From Candidatus Rifleibacteriota bacterium (GTDB taxonomy: Bacteria > Riflebacteria > Ozemobacteria > Ozemobacterales > Ozemobacteraceae), in assembly GCA_029564115.1 (NCBI GenBank), contig JAKQQP010000233.1, positions 124,001 through 188,000 on the forward strand: DNA of 64,000 bases, written 5' to 3'. Below, in pieces: positions 27,463-36,264 of this stretch. Below the pieces are notes generated by a model. That model had not been told where the DNA came from, did not search any database, and saw only the letters and a program-made list of their open reading frames with translations. Numbering within the stretch: the first letter of the stretch is position 1; every line of letters starts with the position of its first letter. The translations under genes and the position numbers were made by a program.

Positions 27463-28128
27463 ATGATCGAAGATATCGAACTGGCCAAAAATATCATTGC
27501 CAGACGCATCGCCAGAGAATTCAAGAACAATCAGCTGGTCAATCTTGGCATAGGTCTGCCAACGCTGGTTGCCAACCACATCCCGACAGGAATCAACGTA
27601 ATTCTACAGTCAGAAAACGGCATGATCGGCATGGGGCCAGCCCCTGAGCCTGGTAAAGAAAACCCCGAACTCACCAATGCCGGCGGCGCACTCGTCAGCA
27701 TTCTGCCTTATGGCAGTTATTTCGACAGTGCCATGTCTTTTGCCCTGATTCGTGGCAAACACGTAGAATATACGGTCCTGGGCGCTCTAGAAGTAGACCA
27801 GGAAGGCAGTCTTGCCAGCTGGATCATTCCCGGCAAAAAAATTCCCGGCATGGGTGGTGCCATGGACCTGGTTGTTGGCGCCAAAAACGTCATTGTTTCA
27901 ACTCTGCATACCGAACGCGGCAAACCAAAAATTTTGAAAAAATGCCGCCTGCCCCTGACTGCCCGTCATGTTGTAAACATGATTGTCACCGAGCTCGGCG
28001 TATTCAGAGTTACCCCCGGTGGCCTGGCTCTCTTTGAAATCAACAGTAATACTACCGTCGATGAAATCAGAGCCAATACCGAAGCAGAATTCATCGTCTC
28101 AGAAAATTTGAAAACCATGGAAACCTGA
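27463..28128 (+). CDS. atoA: Acetoacetate/butyrate-type CoA-transferase, beta subunit
   Basis: The 221-residue beta subunit carries the catalytic glutamate E51 in SENGMIGMGP, the family I signature, plus VNLGIGLPTLVANHIP and GGAMDLVVGAKNVIV. The alpha and beta chains form the active heterotetramer. Pathway position: acetoacetate from Kce plus butyryl-CoA gives acetoacetyl-CoA and butyrate, which is excreted. A 125-base gap with a long hairpin separates it from kdd. Confidence 0.92.
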   Translation: MIEDIELAKNIIARRIAREFKNNQLVNLGIGLPTLVANHIPTGINVILQSENGMIGMGPAPEPGKENPELTNAGGALVSILPYGSYFDSAMSFALIRGKHVEYTVLGALEVDQEGSLASWIIPGKKIPGMGGAMDLVVGAKNVIVSTLHTERGKPKILKKCRLPLTARHVVNMIVTELGVFRVTPGGLALFEINSNTTVDEIRANTEAEFIVSENLKTMET

Positions 28129-28139
28129 CCTCAGAAATG

Positions 28140-28196
28140 AAATTTCTTCGTTGGTAAGATAAGCATTTCCTGCTATCATACCAACGTCCGAAATTT
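28140..28196 (+). promoter_or_regulatory. 57-nt intercistronic stem-loop between atoA and kdd
   Basis: Four arm pairs nest in register: 28140-28146 with 28190-28196 (7 bp), 28149-28156 with 28179-28186 (8 bp), 28158-28160 with 28175-28177 (3 bp) and 28162-28165 with 28171-28174 (4 bp), leaving a 5-base loop TTTCC. Only small internal bulges interrupt the stem. There is no T-run directly after it, so it is not a standard terminator. It may stabilise or process the operon RNA, or act as a DNA operator. A TTGGTA-17-TATCAT promoter-like pair (28151-28179) lies within the arms. Confidence 0.7.
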
Positions 28197-28253
28197 GCCG
28201 TTTTGTACAATGCAAGGCCTCAAGCAAAATCATACAACCAAGGAGAAATGACT

Positions 28254-29291
28254 GTGAAAAAAGGATGCCCCTATGGAACCCACCGTGTTATCGAGCCCAA
28301 AGGCGTACTTCCGCAACCGGCGACTAAAATCGACAACACCATGGAAATTTATGACAACGAGATTCTGATCGATGTTCAGACTCTCAACGTCGACTCAGCC
28401 AGTTTCACCCAGATTGAAAAACAGGCTAACGGCAACATTGAAGAAATCAAAAAAATCATGATGGGTCTTGTCGAAAAACAGGGTAAACACAAAAACCCTG
28501 TTACCGGTTCAGGTGGCATGCTTATCGGCACTGTCAAAGAAATCGGCCCTGCTCTCCAGGGAAAAACCGATCTCAAAGTCGGCGACAAAATCGCCACTCT
28601 CGTATCTCTTTCTCTGACACCGCTGGTTATCGAAGAAATTCTCGAAGTAAGACCCGACATTGACCAGGTAGACATCAAAGGCAAGGCCATTCTTTTTGAA
28701 AGCGGCATCTACGCCGTTCTGCCAAAAGACATGCCAGAAACTCTCGCTCTCTCTGTTCTTGACGTGGCTGGCGCCCCTGCCCAGGCTGCCAAACTCGTTC
28801 ACCCAGGCGATATCGTTGTAGTTATCGGCGGCGGCGGCAAATCAGGCCTGCTCTGCCTCTATGAAGCAAAAAAACGCGCCGGCATCACTGGCAAAGTAAT
28901 CTGCATCGGTGGCAGCGAAAAAAGCACCAACCGCGCCCGGCAGCTCGGTCTGGCCGACGAATATTTCGCAGCTGACGCAACCGACGCTGTAGGCATCTAC
29001 AACAAAATCATGGCGTTGACCAATGGCAAACTCGCCGATCTGGTCATCAACTGTGTCAACATCCCGAACACCGAAATGGCCAGCATCCTTGCCTGCCGTG
29101 ACGGCGGTACCGTTTACTTCTTCAGCATGGCTACCAGCTTTACCCAGGCTGCCCTCGGAGCTGAAGGTGTCGGCAAAGACGTTAACATGATCATCGGCAA
29201 CGGCTACACGAAAGATCACGCAGCCATTTCACTGCAGGTTATTCGTGAATGCCCCGCCCTCCGCAAACTCTTCGAAGAAATGTACTGCTGA
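28254..29291 (+). CDS. kdd: L-erythro-3,5-diaminohexanoate dehydrogenase
   Basis: The start is probably GTG 28254, eight bases after AAGGAG, giving MKKGCPYGTHRVIEPKG and 345 residues; the open frame begins at TTG 28203 and an ATG at 28248 is too close to the ribosome site. The protein shows a Rossmann fingerprint DIVVVIGGGGKSGLLCLYEAKK for NAD and matches the Kdd family. It oxidatively deaminates 3,5-diaminohexanoate to 3-keto-5-aminohexanoate, the substrate of Kce. Kdd sits between the CoA-transferase and kamA. Confidence 0.9.
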   Translation: MKKGCPYGTHRVIEPKGVLPQPATKIDNTMEIYDNEILIDVQTLNVDSASFTQIEKQANGNIEEIKKIMMGLVEKQGKHKNPVTGSGGMLIGTVKEIGPALQGKTDLKVGDKIATLVSLSLTPLVIEEILEVRPDIDQVDIKGKAILFESGIYAVLPKDMPETLALSVLDVAGAPAQAAKLVHPGDIVVVIGGGGKSGLLCLYEAKKRAGITGKVICIGGSEKSTNRARQLGLADEYFAADATDAVGIYNKIMALTNGKLADLVINCVNIPNTEMASILACRDGGTVYFFSMATSFTQAALGAEGVGKDVNMIIGNGYTKDHAAISLQVIRECPALRKLFEEMYC

Positions 29292-29332
29292 AAACTGCTG
29301 TTAAAGCAGCCACAGGGAAAGGAACAGAGTAA

Positions 29333-30604
29333 TTGAACAGCAATTACACTCGTGACGAGCATATTAAAAGACGCGCCAAGCTTTTTCCGAAAGTCACCGA
29401 CGAAGAATGGAATGACTGGAAATGGCAGGTCAAAAACCGTATCGAGACGATAGAAGATCTCAACAGATACGTCAAATTGACCGAAATGGAAATAGACGGC
29501 GTCAAAGACTGTCTGACCACGTTGCGCATGGCGATAACGCCCTATTACCTTACCTTGATCGACTTGAACAACCCCAACGATCCGGTGCGCAAGCAGGCCA
29601 TTCCGACCGACCGTGAACTTTACCGTTCACCCGCCGATCTTGAAGACCCGCTGCACGAAGATGGCGACTCTCCGGTACATGGCCTGACACACCGTTACCC
29701 CGACCGCGCTCTGCTTCTGGTAACAGATCAATGCTCGATGTATTGCCGACACTGCACTCGCCGGCGCTTCGCCGGCCAAAAGGACTCGGCAATGCCTTCA
29801 GGTCAGATCGACAAGGCAATCGAATATATCGCAGCCAACCCGCAGATCCGCGACATCGTCGTTTCGGGCGGAGACCCGCTTCTGCTTTCTGACGGCAAAC
29901 TCGAGGGAATTCTGCAGAAACTGCGTGCTATTCCCCATGTCGAGATCATCAGAATCGGCACACGCACCCCGGTGGTTCTACCGCAACGCATCACTCCAGA
30001 GCTTTGCGATATGCTCAAAAAATATCACCCGATCTGGGTCAACACTCACTTCAACCATCCCAAGGAAATCACTACCGACGCCGCCAAAGCCTGCGAGCTG
30101 CTCAGCTTCGCCGGTATCCCGCTTGGCAACCAGTCGGTATTGCTTGCAGGCGTCAACGATTGCATTCACGTCATGCGCAAGCTGGTGCATGAGCTGGTCA
30201 AAGTGAGAGTCAGACCCTATTACATCTACCAGTGCGACCTTTCATACGGCCTGGCACATTTCAGAACCCCGGTAGCCAAAGGAATCGAGATAATCGAAGC
30301 TCTACGTGGTCATACCAGTGGCTTCTGTGTACCAACTTACGTGGTCGATGCGCCAGGTGGTGGCGGCAAGATTCCGGTAATGCCGAATTACCTCATCTCA
30401 AGCGGCTATGAAAAAACCATTCTGCGCAATTACGAAGGTGTAATTACCTGTTACAACGAACCTGACGGCTACAAGCCCAGCTGTAAATGCGAAGCCTGCC
30501 AGCAGGGCAACGTCGAAATAGAGGGTGTAGCCGGGCTACATCAGGGTAAGATTTCTCTCGAACCCGAAGGACTGCGCCGCAAAAAGCGCAAAAAAAGATC
30601 ATGA
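29333..30604 (+). CDS. kamA: L-lysine 2,3-aminomutase
   Basis: The 423-residue protein appears to use a TTG start; GGGAAAGGAACAG lies upstream. The radical SAM cluster cysteines are C134, C138 and C141 in CSMYCRHC, and the PLP lysine is K346 in PGGGGKIPVMPNY. It converts L-lysine to L-beta-lysine, the first step of clostridial-type lysine fermentation. The C-terminus carries a Cys-rich patch (CKCEACQQG) seen in family members that bind zinc. The length is typical (about 416). The next gene starts four bases after the stop. Confidence 0.95.
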   Translation: MNSNYTRDEHIKRRAKLFPKVTDEEWNDWKWQVKNRIETIEDLNRYVKLTEMEIDGVKDCLTTLRMAITPYYLTLIDLNNPNDPVRKQAIPTDRELYRSPADLEDPLHEDGDSPVHGLTHRYPDRALLLVTDQCSMYCRHCTRRRFAGQKDSAMPSGQIDKAIEYIAANPQIRDIVVSGGDPLLLSDGKLEGILQKLRAIPHVEIIRIGTRTPVVLPQRITPELCDMLKKYHPIWVNTHFNHPKEITTDAAKACELLSFAGIPLGNQSVLLAGVNDCIHVMRKLVHELVKVRVRPYYIYQCDLSYGLAHFRTPVAKGIEIIEALRGHTSGFCVPTYVVDAPGGGGKIPVMPNYLISSGYEKTILRNYEGVITCYNEPDGYKPSCKCEACQQGNVEIEGVAGLHQGKISLEPEGLRRKKRKKRS

Positions 30605-30608
30605 CATC

Positions 30609-31664
30609 ATGGAAAGGTCTCTTGCAGAGCTGGTAGAAGGTTGCCGTTGCGTCGCCATAATCGGTATGGAAAAAAACGCCGGCAAAACAACCGTTCTCAA
30701 CCAACTTATCAGCAACAGACCTGCTGTGGTTCAGGCGATAACCTCGATCGGCTATGACGGCGAAGACACCGATCAGGTCACCGGAACCGGGAAACCGTCG
30801 ATATACGTTGGCTGTGGCACACTTGTTGCCACAGCCAGCGGTCTTCTCGGGCAATGTGATTTTACTCGCGAACTTTTGCGTTTCACCGGTTTTCACACAC
30901 CCATGGGTGAAGTCGTCATTGTTCGAGCTCTCAGCGATGGATACGCGCAGATTGCCGGCCCTTCAACGACCGTACAAATGGGCAGACTCGTCGACATGCT
31001 GCAGGCCTCAGGAGCCGAGCAGGTTTTTATCGATGGTGCTGCCGCCCGCAAGTCAACGGCCGCCATCTCGTCTTCAGATGCCTGTATTCTCGCCACCGGT
31101 GCCGCTTTTTCTCATGATATCAGGCAGATCGTCGAACAGACTCAACATCAGGTCGAACTTCTCACTCTCCCGGCAGCCGCAAAGAGTCTGCCCCAGAGCC
31201 CTTATTGTGCCGACTTAAACGACTGCCTGCTGTTTAACGACCAGGGTGAAATCGTTGCCAGAGCCTGCGCCCTTGAAGAAAACTGCGCCGATATGATAGT
31301 TTCTCAGGCAGACGTCTCGACAACGGCTTTATTTAAGGGTGTTGTCACCCAAAAACTTATACAGCGCCTGCTCGACAAAAGTCGTAGCCTGGCGTGGCTT
31401 GATCTGGTCGCGGAAGACGGCACCAGGTTTATGATTTCGTCACAGCAGCGCCTCGAACTCAGAAGGCGACTGGCCGATCTGCGCGTCATTCACCCGGCAA
31501 ATCTTCTGGCGGTGACGATAAATCCGACTTCGCCCTCGGGGTTGCGCCTCGATACCAACGAACTGCGCCGCCAAATCAGTGCAAACATCAGTTTGCCGGT
31601 CTTTGACGTGATGGCCAGCGAAAATTGCCACAAAACAAACCTGCAGGAGCAACCAGATGCATAA
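30609..31664 (+). CDS. kamB: KamB-like conserved protein of the lysine operon (P-loop NTPase-like)
   Basis: The 351-residue product has an N-terminal IIGMEKNAGKTTVLNQLI segment, a P-loop variant with GKTT near residues 24-27, then alternating strands and Gly-rich turns such as VGCGTLVATASGLLG and VFIDGAAARKSTAAIS. Lysine-fermentation clusters often carry a gene of unknown function, KamB, at this place between kamA and kamC, and I use the name on context. Its last eight bases overlap kamC. I infer an NTPase helper for the aminomutases; no activity is established. Confidence 0.65.
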   Translation: MERSLAELVEGCRCVAIIGMEKNAGKTTVLNQLISNRPAVVQAITSIGYDGEDTDQVTGTGKPSIYVGCGTLVATASGLLGQCDFTRELLRFTGFHTPMGEVVIVRALSDGYAQIAGPSTTVQMGRLVDMLQASGAEQVFIDGAAARKSTAAISSSDACILATGAAFSHDIRQIVEQTQHQVELLTLPAAAKSLPQSPYCADLNDCLLFNDQGEIVARACALEENCADMIVSQADVSTTALFKGVVTQKLIQRLLDKSRSLAWLDLVAEDGTRFMISSQQRLELRRRLADLRVIHPANLLAVTINPTSPSGLRLDTNELRRQISANISLPVFDVMASENCHKTNLQEQPDA

Positions 31665-33129
31665 ACAAAAAAAATACCGGGCAATAACCCCCGGAGTTGC
31701 CTGGCTGCTCGCTGAACTGCAGCTGGATTCGCCCTATGGACGTGAAGCTCTAAAAAATATGCAACCAGCAGGTTCAGCCAATCTGCCGGAGCAGGAAAGC
31801 AATCTCGATGAGCTTGCCGCAATCGTGACAGCGGCAAATTCAGACCCAGATTTTTTGCACCGGGCCGGCAGTATATTCAAGTGTCTCAGATACATCGGTG
31901 GCTCTCTCGACAACCTCGAAGCAGGGCTTACACCCGACGAAACGGAACTGCTCGAAATCAAAGGTTTTGCCATACTGCTCGAATCTCTGAAAAAATGGTA
32001 TGACAGTGCCAATCTGCAATTGCCCTCGATAAATTTTGCCGATCTCAGCGAAGTTGTAACTATTCTCAACCCCGACAGCATGATCGTATCTTCGTTTTAT
32101 GTTCATGAAGCCTATTCTGAAAGACTTAAAGAACTGCGAACTGCGAAAAGGGCGCTTGAGCAACAGATTTTACAGAGCGGAGACCAGGCAGCCAAAGATT
32201 CTCTGCGCCAGAAAAGACTGCTGATTGTCGAACAGGAAAAGGATGAAGAATGCCGGGTAAGATGCGAGCTTGGCAAAAAGCTCCGCGTCTGGGTCGCCGA
32301 CCTTCGGCAAAACGGCCACATGGCCGGCCTTTTCGAACTGCTGCTGGCCAAGGCAAAAATCGCCGTCGTCCATCATTGCGTCCGGCCCGAAATTTTTCTA
32401 CCGACTGCTAAAGAGCCAATGCTGGCAATAAACATGAGAAACCCCGAGGTTGAAGAAAGCCTCAGCCGCCAGGGCAAACAGTTCACCCCTGTTTCAATAG
32501 AAGTGATCTGTGGCACCACCCTTCTAACCGGTGCCAATATGGGCGGAAAAACAATTGCTTTGATGACTCTGGCGATGAATGCAGAGCTCGCAACTCTCGG
32601 ATTTTTTGTTTTTGCCGAACGGTTTTCTACGCCGCTGTTCGATTTTATCTATCTGATCGCCGGCGATAATCAGAGCAGTATTTCCGGGTTGAGCAGTTTT
32701 GGCGCCGAAATCATCAGACTGAGCGAGTTGACCACACTAACGCGGAAAGGCACCGGACTGGCCGTTTGTGACGAGTTTGCCAGATCGACCAACCCATCCG
32801 AAGGCAGCCGTTTCGTGCAGGCACTGGGTGAATATTTACACCAAAGCGGCTCTTACGGCATTATCGCCACCCATTACGATGGCATTAAAATTACCGGTGC
32901 GGGCTGTTATCAGGTTATCGGCCTTAAAAATCAGGCTTCTGCCATACCGGGTGCCGGCCAGGCAGCACTTCTCGACAATCTCTGCGCCAATATGGATTAT
33001 CGTCTGGTCAAAATCAGTAATGACTACCAGGTTCCGAAAGAAGCACTGCATATAGCTTCAATCTTAGGTGTAGACGCTGAATTTCTGGGCATTTTAAAAC
33101 GTCTCTATCCCGAAGATAAAAACTGCTGA
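31657..33129 (+). CDS. kamC: KamC-like MutS-family ATPase of the lysine operon
   Basis: The 490-residue protein ends in a MutS-type ATPase domain: Walker A at residue 292 (GANMGGKT), Walker B Asp372-Glu373 in AVCDEFARSTNPSEG, and a following THYDGIK switch. The mismatch-recognition and connector domains of true MutS are absent; residues 1-280 are helical. It overlaps kamB and precedes kamDE, so its place and the lack of DNA-binding domains argue against mismatch repair. A role in loading or reactivating the B12 aminomutase is a reasonable hypothesis, not shown. Confidence 0.75.
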   Translation: MHKQKKYRAITPGVAWLLAELQLDSPYGREALKNMQPAGSANLPEQESNLDELAAIVTAANSDPDFLHRAGSIFKCLRYIGGSLDNLEAGLTPDETELLEIKGFAILLESLKKWYDSANLQLPSINFADLSEVVTILNPDSMIVSSFYVHEAYSERLKELRTAKRALEQQILQSGDQAAKDSLRQKRLLIVEQEKDEECRVRCELGKKLRVWVADLRQNGHMAGLFELLLAKAKIAVVHHCVRPEIFLPTAKEPMLAINMRNPEVEESLSRQGKQFTPVSIEVICGTTLLTGANMGGKTIALMTLAMNAELATLGFFVFAERFSTPLFDFIYLIAGDNQSSISGLSSFGAEIIRLSELTTLTRKGTGLAVCDEFARSTNPSEGSRFVQALGEYLHQSGSYGIIATHYDGIKITGAGCYQVIGLKNQASAIPGAGQAALLDNLCANMDYRLVKISNDYQVPKEALHIASILGVDAEFLGILKRLYPEDKNC

Positions 33130-33184
33130 TTGTTTGAATCGGCTGATTCAGCAAAAAATTACTGCGCAAACACCGTATTGGCGT

Positions 33185-33190
33185 TATAAT
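33185..33190 (+). promoter_or_regulatory. Consensus -10 hexamer before kamD
   Basis: TATAAT lies 34 bases before the kamD start, in a 94-base gap. No good -35 is seen at 16-18 bases, so an internal promoter for kamDE is only possible. Confidence 0.3.
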
Positions 33191-33223
33191 TGAGCACAAA
33201 CATTTCAAAGCTAAGGGAAGACG

Positions 33224-34783
33224 ATGAAAAGCAAACTCAATCTCAATCTTGCCGTAGTCGATAAAGCCAGGCAATTTGCCCGCGATATCGCTGCCGACAC
33301 CCAGAAGTTCATCGAAAAACACACCAGTGTCACTATCGAACGCACCTGCGCCAGGCTGCTTGGCGTCGATGGCGTAGATTCTCAGGGTGTTCCGCTGCCG
33401 AACATTCTTGTAGATAACATTCGCGACAACAATGGGCTGGCACTCGGCATCTCGGCGTATCTTGGCAATGCCATGATCCAGACCGGAAAAACACCTCAGC
33501 AGATAGCTGAAGCTGTTGCCAACGGCGAGCTCGATGTTACCCGCCTTAAAATGGCGGAAATGTTCGAAATTCGTGCCCGGATCGATGAAATCGCCGTGCA
33601 GACCGTCGAACGCATTCGCAATAACAGGCGCCAGCGCGAAGAATACCTGGGGCGATTCGGCGACAAGCAGGGCCCATACCTCTATGTCATCGTTGCCACC
33701 GGCAATATTTATGAAGACATTACTCAAGCCCGGGCGGCGGCCAACCAGGGTGCCGATATCATCGCCGTGATAAGAACAACCGGCCAGAGCCTGCTCGATT
33801 TCGTTCCTTATGGTGCTACTACCGAAGGTTTTGGCGGCACTTTCGCCACCCAGGAAAACTTCAGACTGATGCGCCAGGCTCTCGACGAAGTATCAGAAAA
33901 ACAGGGTCGCTACATTAGACTCTGCAACTACTGTTCAGGGCTGTGTATGCCGGAAATCGCCGCTATGGGGGCTTTGGAGCGCCTGGACGTCATGCTCAAC
34001 GACGCCCTGTATGGCATACTTTTTCGCGACATCAATATGCAGCGCACTCTCGTCGATCAGTATTTTTCTCGCATCATCAACGGTTTCGCCGGCGTAATCA
34101 TCAACACCGGTGAAGACAACTACCTGACCACTGCCGATGCCGTTGAAGAAGCGCACACGGTTCTGGCTTCACAGTTCATCAACGAGCAGTTTGCCCTGAT
34201 CAGTGGCCTTCCAGAAGAACAGATGGGTCTCGGGCATGCCTTCGAAATCAATCCAGACCTCAAAAACGGCTTTCTTTATGAACTTGCGCAGGCGCAGATG
34301 GCCCGCGAAATTTTTCCCAAGGCTCCATTGAAGTATATGCCGCCGACCAAGTTCAAAACCGGCAATATTTTCAAGGGGCATGTCCAAGATGCACTGTTCA
34401 ACATGGTTACCGTTCTCACCGGGCAAAAATTGCACCTTCTTGGCATGCTCACTGAGGCTATTCACACGCCCCTCATGTCAGACCGGGCGCTTTCGATCGA
34501 AAATGCCCGTTACATTTTCAATACCATGGCTGATCTCGGCGACGAAATTGAATTCAAAGAAAACGGTATCATAACCCGGCGGGCTAACCAGGTGCTTGAC
34601 GAAGCCTGTGGCATGCTCGAGACAATCAGACGTGACGGGCTTTTTAAAACTCTTGAAATGGGTCGATTTGCAGGAGTAAAAAGACCATTCAACGGTGGCA
34701 AAGGGCTCGACGGCGTTGTCGAAAAACAAGGTTCATATTTCAACCCATTTGTTGAATTGATGCTGAAAGGGGGCCAGAAATGA
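33224..34783 (+). CDS. kamD: Beta-lysine 5,6-aminomutase, alpha subunit
   Basis: The 519-residue protein matches the KamD family in length (about 516) and order: an N-terminal helical part (LNLNLAVVDKARQFARDIA), a TIM-barrel with PYLYVIVATGNIYEDITQARAAANQGADIIAVIRTTGQSLLDFVPYG, and GGTFATQENFRLMRQALDE. It carries PLP and substrate and, with KamE, uses adenosylcobalamin to move the 6-amino group of beta-lysine, giving 3,5-diaminohexanoate. GGGAAG lies before the ATG, and its end overlaps kamE by four bases. Confidence 0.93.
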   Translation: MKSKLNLNLAVVDKARQFARDIAADTQKFIEKHTSVTIERTCARLLGVDGVDSQGVPLPNILVDNIRDNNGLALGISAYLGNAMIQTGKTPQQIAEAVANGELDVTRLKMAEMFEIRARIDEIAVQTVERIRNNRRQREEYLGRFGDKQGPYLYVIVATGNIYEDITQARAAANQGADIIAVIRTTGQSLLDFVPYGATTEGFGGTFATQENFRLMRQALDEVSEKQGRYIRLCNYCSGLCMPEIAAMGALERLDVMLNDALYGILFRDINMQRTLVDQYFSRIINGFAGVIINTGEDNYLTTADAVEEAHTVLASQFINEQFALISGLPEEQMGLGHAFEINPDLKNGFLYELAQAQMAREIFPKAPLKYMPPTKFKTGNIFKGHVQDALFNMVTVLTGQKLHLLGMLTEAIHTPLMSDRALSIENARYIFNTMADLGDEIEFKENGIITRRANQVLDEACGMLETIRRDGLFKTLEMGRFAGVKRPFNGGKGLDGVVEKQGSYFNPFVELMLKGGQK

Positions 34784-35568
34784 GCAGCGGCCTATATTCG
34801 ACCAAAGAAAAAAATTACAGCAAAGAGCTCGATCTGACCTGTCTGAAGCCCTATGGCGACACCATGAATGACGGCAAAGTTCAGGTCAGCTTCACTCTGC
34901 CAGTGGCTGACGATGACCGGGCTATCGAAGCTGCCCGTCAGCTCGGTGCCAAAATGGGCCTGAGTGACGTTCAGGTTTCGCATCACGAAGCACTCGACAA
35001 AGAATTCACCTTCTTTGTCGTCTACGGCAATCTCACCCATACTGTCGATATCACTACCATCAAAGTAGCCACAATCGACTCAACTGTTATGGACATGCAT
35101 GGCGTCGATGAATTCATCAGAGAAAATATCGGGCGCAAGCTTGTCGTCATCGGTGCGAGCACCGGCACCGATGCCCACACTGTTGGCATAGATGCCGTCA
35201 TGAACATGAAAGGCTATGCAGGGCATTACGGTCTCGAACGCTACGAGATGATCGAGGCGTATAACCTCGGCAGTCAGGTCGGCAACGAAGATTTTATAAA
35301 AAAGGCCGTCGAACTCAAAGCAGATGTGCTGCTTGTCTCTCAGACTGTCACCCAGAAAGACGTGCATATCGCTAACATGGTCGAGCTTGTCGAACTGCTC
35401 GAAGCAGCTCATCTGCGCGACAAAGTGATTCTTGTTGCCGGAGGGCCACGCATCACCAATGATCTCGCCAAAGAACTTGGCTATGATGCGGGTTTTGGGC
35501 CGGGGAAATATGCCGAGCACGTGGCTTCGTTCTTTGTTGACGAATTCGTTAAACGCAAAATGAAATAA
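34780..35568 (+). CDS. kamE: Beta-lysine 5,6-aminomutase, beta subunit (B12-binding)
   Basis: The 262-residue subunit contains the base-off cobalamin motif D131-A-H133-T-V-G136, with His133 as the lower axial ligand. Lys144, in MNMKGYAGH, is at exactly the position known to hold PLP in the clostridial enzyme. Together with KamD it forms the B12- and PLP-dependent mutase. It is the last gene of the operon and is followed by a strong terminator. Requirement for adenosylcobalamin implies a cobalamin supply encoded elsewhere; no riboswitch is seen here. Confidence 0.95.
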   Translation: MSSGLYSTKEKNYSKELDLTCLKPYGDTMNDGKVQVSFTLPVADDDRAIEAARQLGAKMGLSDVQVSHHEALDKEFTFFVVYGNLTHTVDITTIKVATIDSTVMDMHGVDEFIRENIGRKLVVIGASTGTDAHTVGIDAVMNMKGYAGHYGLERYEMIEAYNLGSQVGNEDFIKKAVELKADVLLVSQTVTQKDVHIANMVELVELLEAAHLRDKVILVAGGPRITNDLAKELGYDAGFGPGKYAEHVASFFVDEFVKRKMK

Positions 35569-35577
35569 ATGTTTCGT

Positions 35578-35614
35578 GCCGCCCGTCAAAGAAATTATGA
35601 CGGGCGGCTTTTTC
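35578..35614 (+). terminator. Terminator of the lysine operon
   Basis: Bases 35578-35588 and 35598-35608 form a perfect 11-bp GC-rich stem with a 9-base loop, followed by TTTTT. It lies 10 bases after the kamE stop. Confidence 0.92.
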
Positions 35615-35625
35615 TGAGTTATAAT
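35597..35625 (+). promoter_or_regulatory. Candidate promoter overlapping the kamE terminator
   Basis: TATAAT (35620-35625) is preceded after 17 bases by ATGACG (35597-35602; 4 of 6 to TTGACA), inside the 3' arm of the terminator hairpin. It would drive the methyltransferase gene at 35664. Confidence 0.4.
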
Positions 35626-35663
35626 TTCAAAAATTCAAATAAATAGACTGAGGCACAAAAACA

Positions 35664-36242
35664 ATGAGCCGTTGGCAGTTTGTTAAGCAGTTTTGCCGCG
35701 AACCCCGAAAGATCGGGGCTATTGCTCCCAGCTCACAAAAGCTTGCACGACGCATGCTTCAGCCCATAAATTTCAACCGGGCCAGAGTCATAGTTGAATA
35801 CGGCTCCGGAACCGGTGCCTTTACCCGCCAGGTTTTCGAACGCATCGACCGCGACAAAACCATCTTTTTTGGCTTCGAACTCAATGAACAGATGAATCGC
35901 ATTGCCAACGAGAATGTTCCCGAGGTGACGATTTTTCAAGACTCAGCAGCCGAAATCAGAAAATACCTCAGACAATACGGTGTCAAACACGCCGATGCAG
36001 TCATCAGCGGTCTGCCGTGGGCCGTTTTCCCAGAAGAACTGCAAGACGACATTCTCTACGAAACAATCATGGGCCTGAAAAAAGGCGGTGTTTTTACGAC
36101 CTTTGCCTACCTTCATGGCTTGATGCTGCCTTCCGGCATCAGGTTCAGAAAAAAGCTGAACAAACATTTTTCCGAAGTTAAAACCAGCCCGGTGGTCTGG
36201 AACAACATCCCACCGGCTCTGGTCTACTGGTGCCGAAAATAA
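35664..36242 (+). CDS. SAM-dependent methyltransferase, PmtA/COG3963-like
   Basis: The 192-residue protein has the N-terminal signature of the phospholipid N-methyltransferase-like group (EPRKIGAIAPSSQKLARRML). The SAM-binding loop is VIVEYGSGTGAFTRQV, the acidic strand-2 end is GFELNEQM, and a GLPWAVFPEE motif lies at the active site. Related proteins methylate phosphatidylethanolamine or rRNA. The substrate is not decidable here. It is a single gene with its own likely promoter and converges on the MscS gene. Confidence 0.7.
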   Translation: MSRWQFVKQFCREPRKIGAIAPSSQKLARRMLQPINFNRARVIVEYGSGTGAFTRQVFERIDRDKTIFFGFELNEQMNRIANENVPEVTIFQDSAAEIRKYLRQYGVKHADAVISGLPWAVFPEELQDDILYETIMGLKKGGVFTTFAYLHGLMLPSGIRFRKKLNKHFSEVKTSPVVWNNIPPALVYWCRK

Positions 36243-36264
36243 GCAATCCTTCGCCGCCGCCGCA

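Noticed and set aside
28151..28179. Stand-alone promoter TTGGTA-17-TATCAT before kdd
   Set aside because: The hexamers fall within the arms of a long hairpin that explains their symmetry; a promoter is not excluded but is not listed separately.
31657..33129. DNA mismatch repair gene mutS
   Set aside because: Only the ATPase domain is MutS-like; the mismatch-recognition domain is absent and the gene lies within the kam operon.
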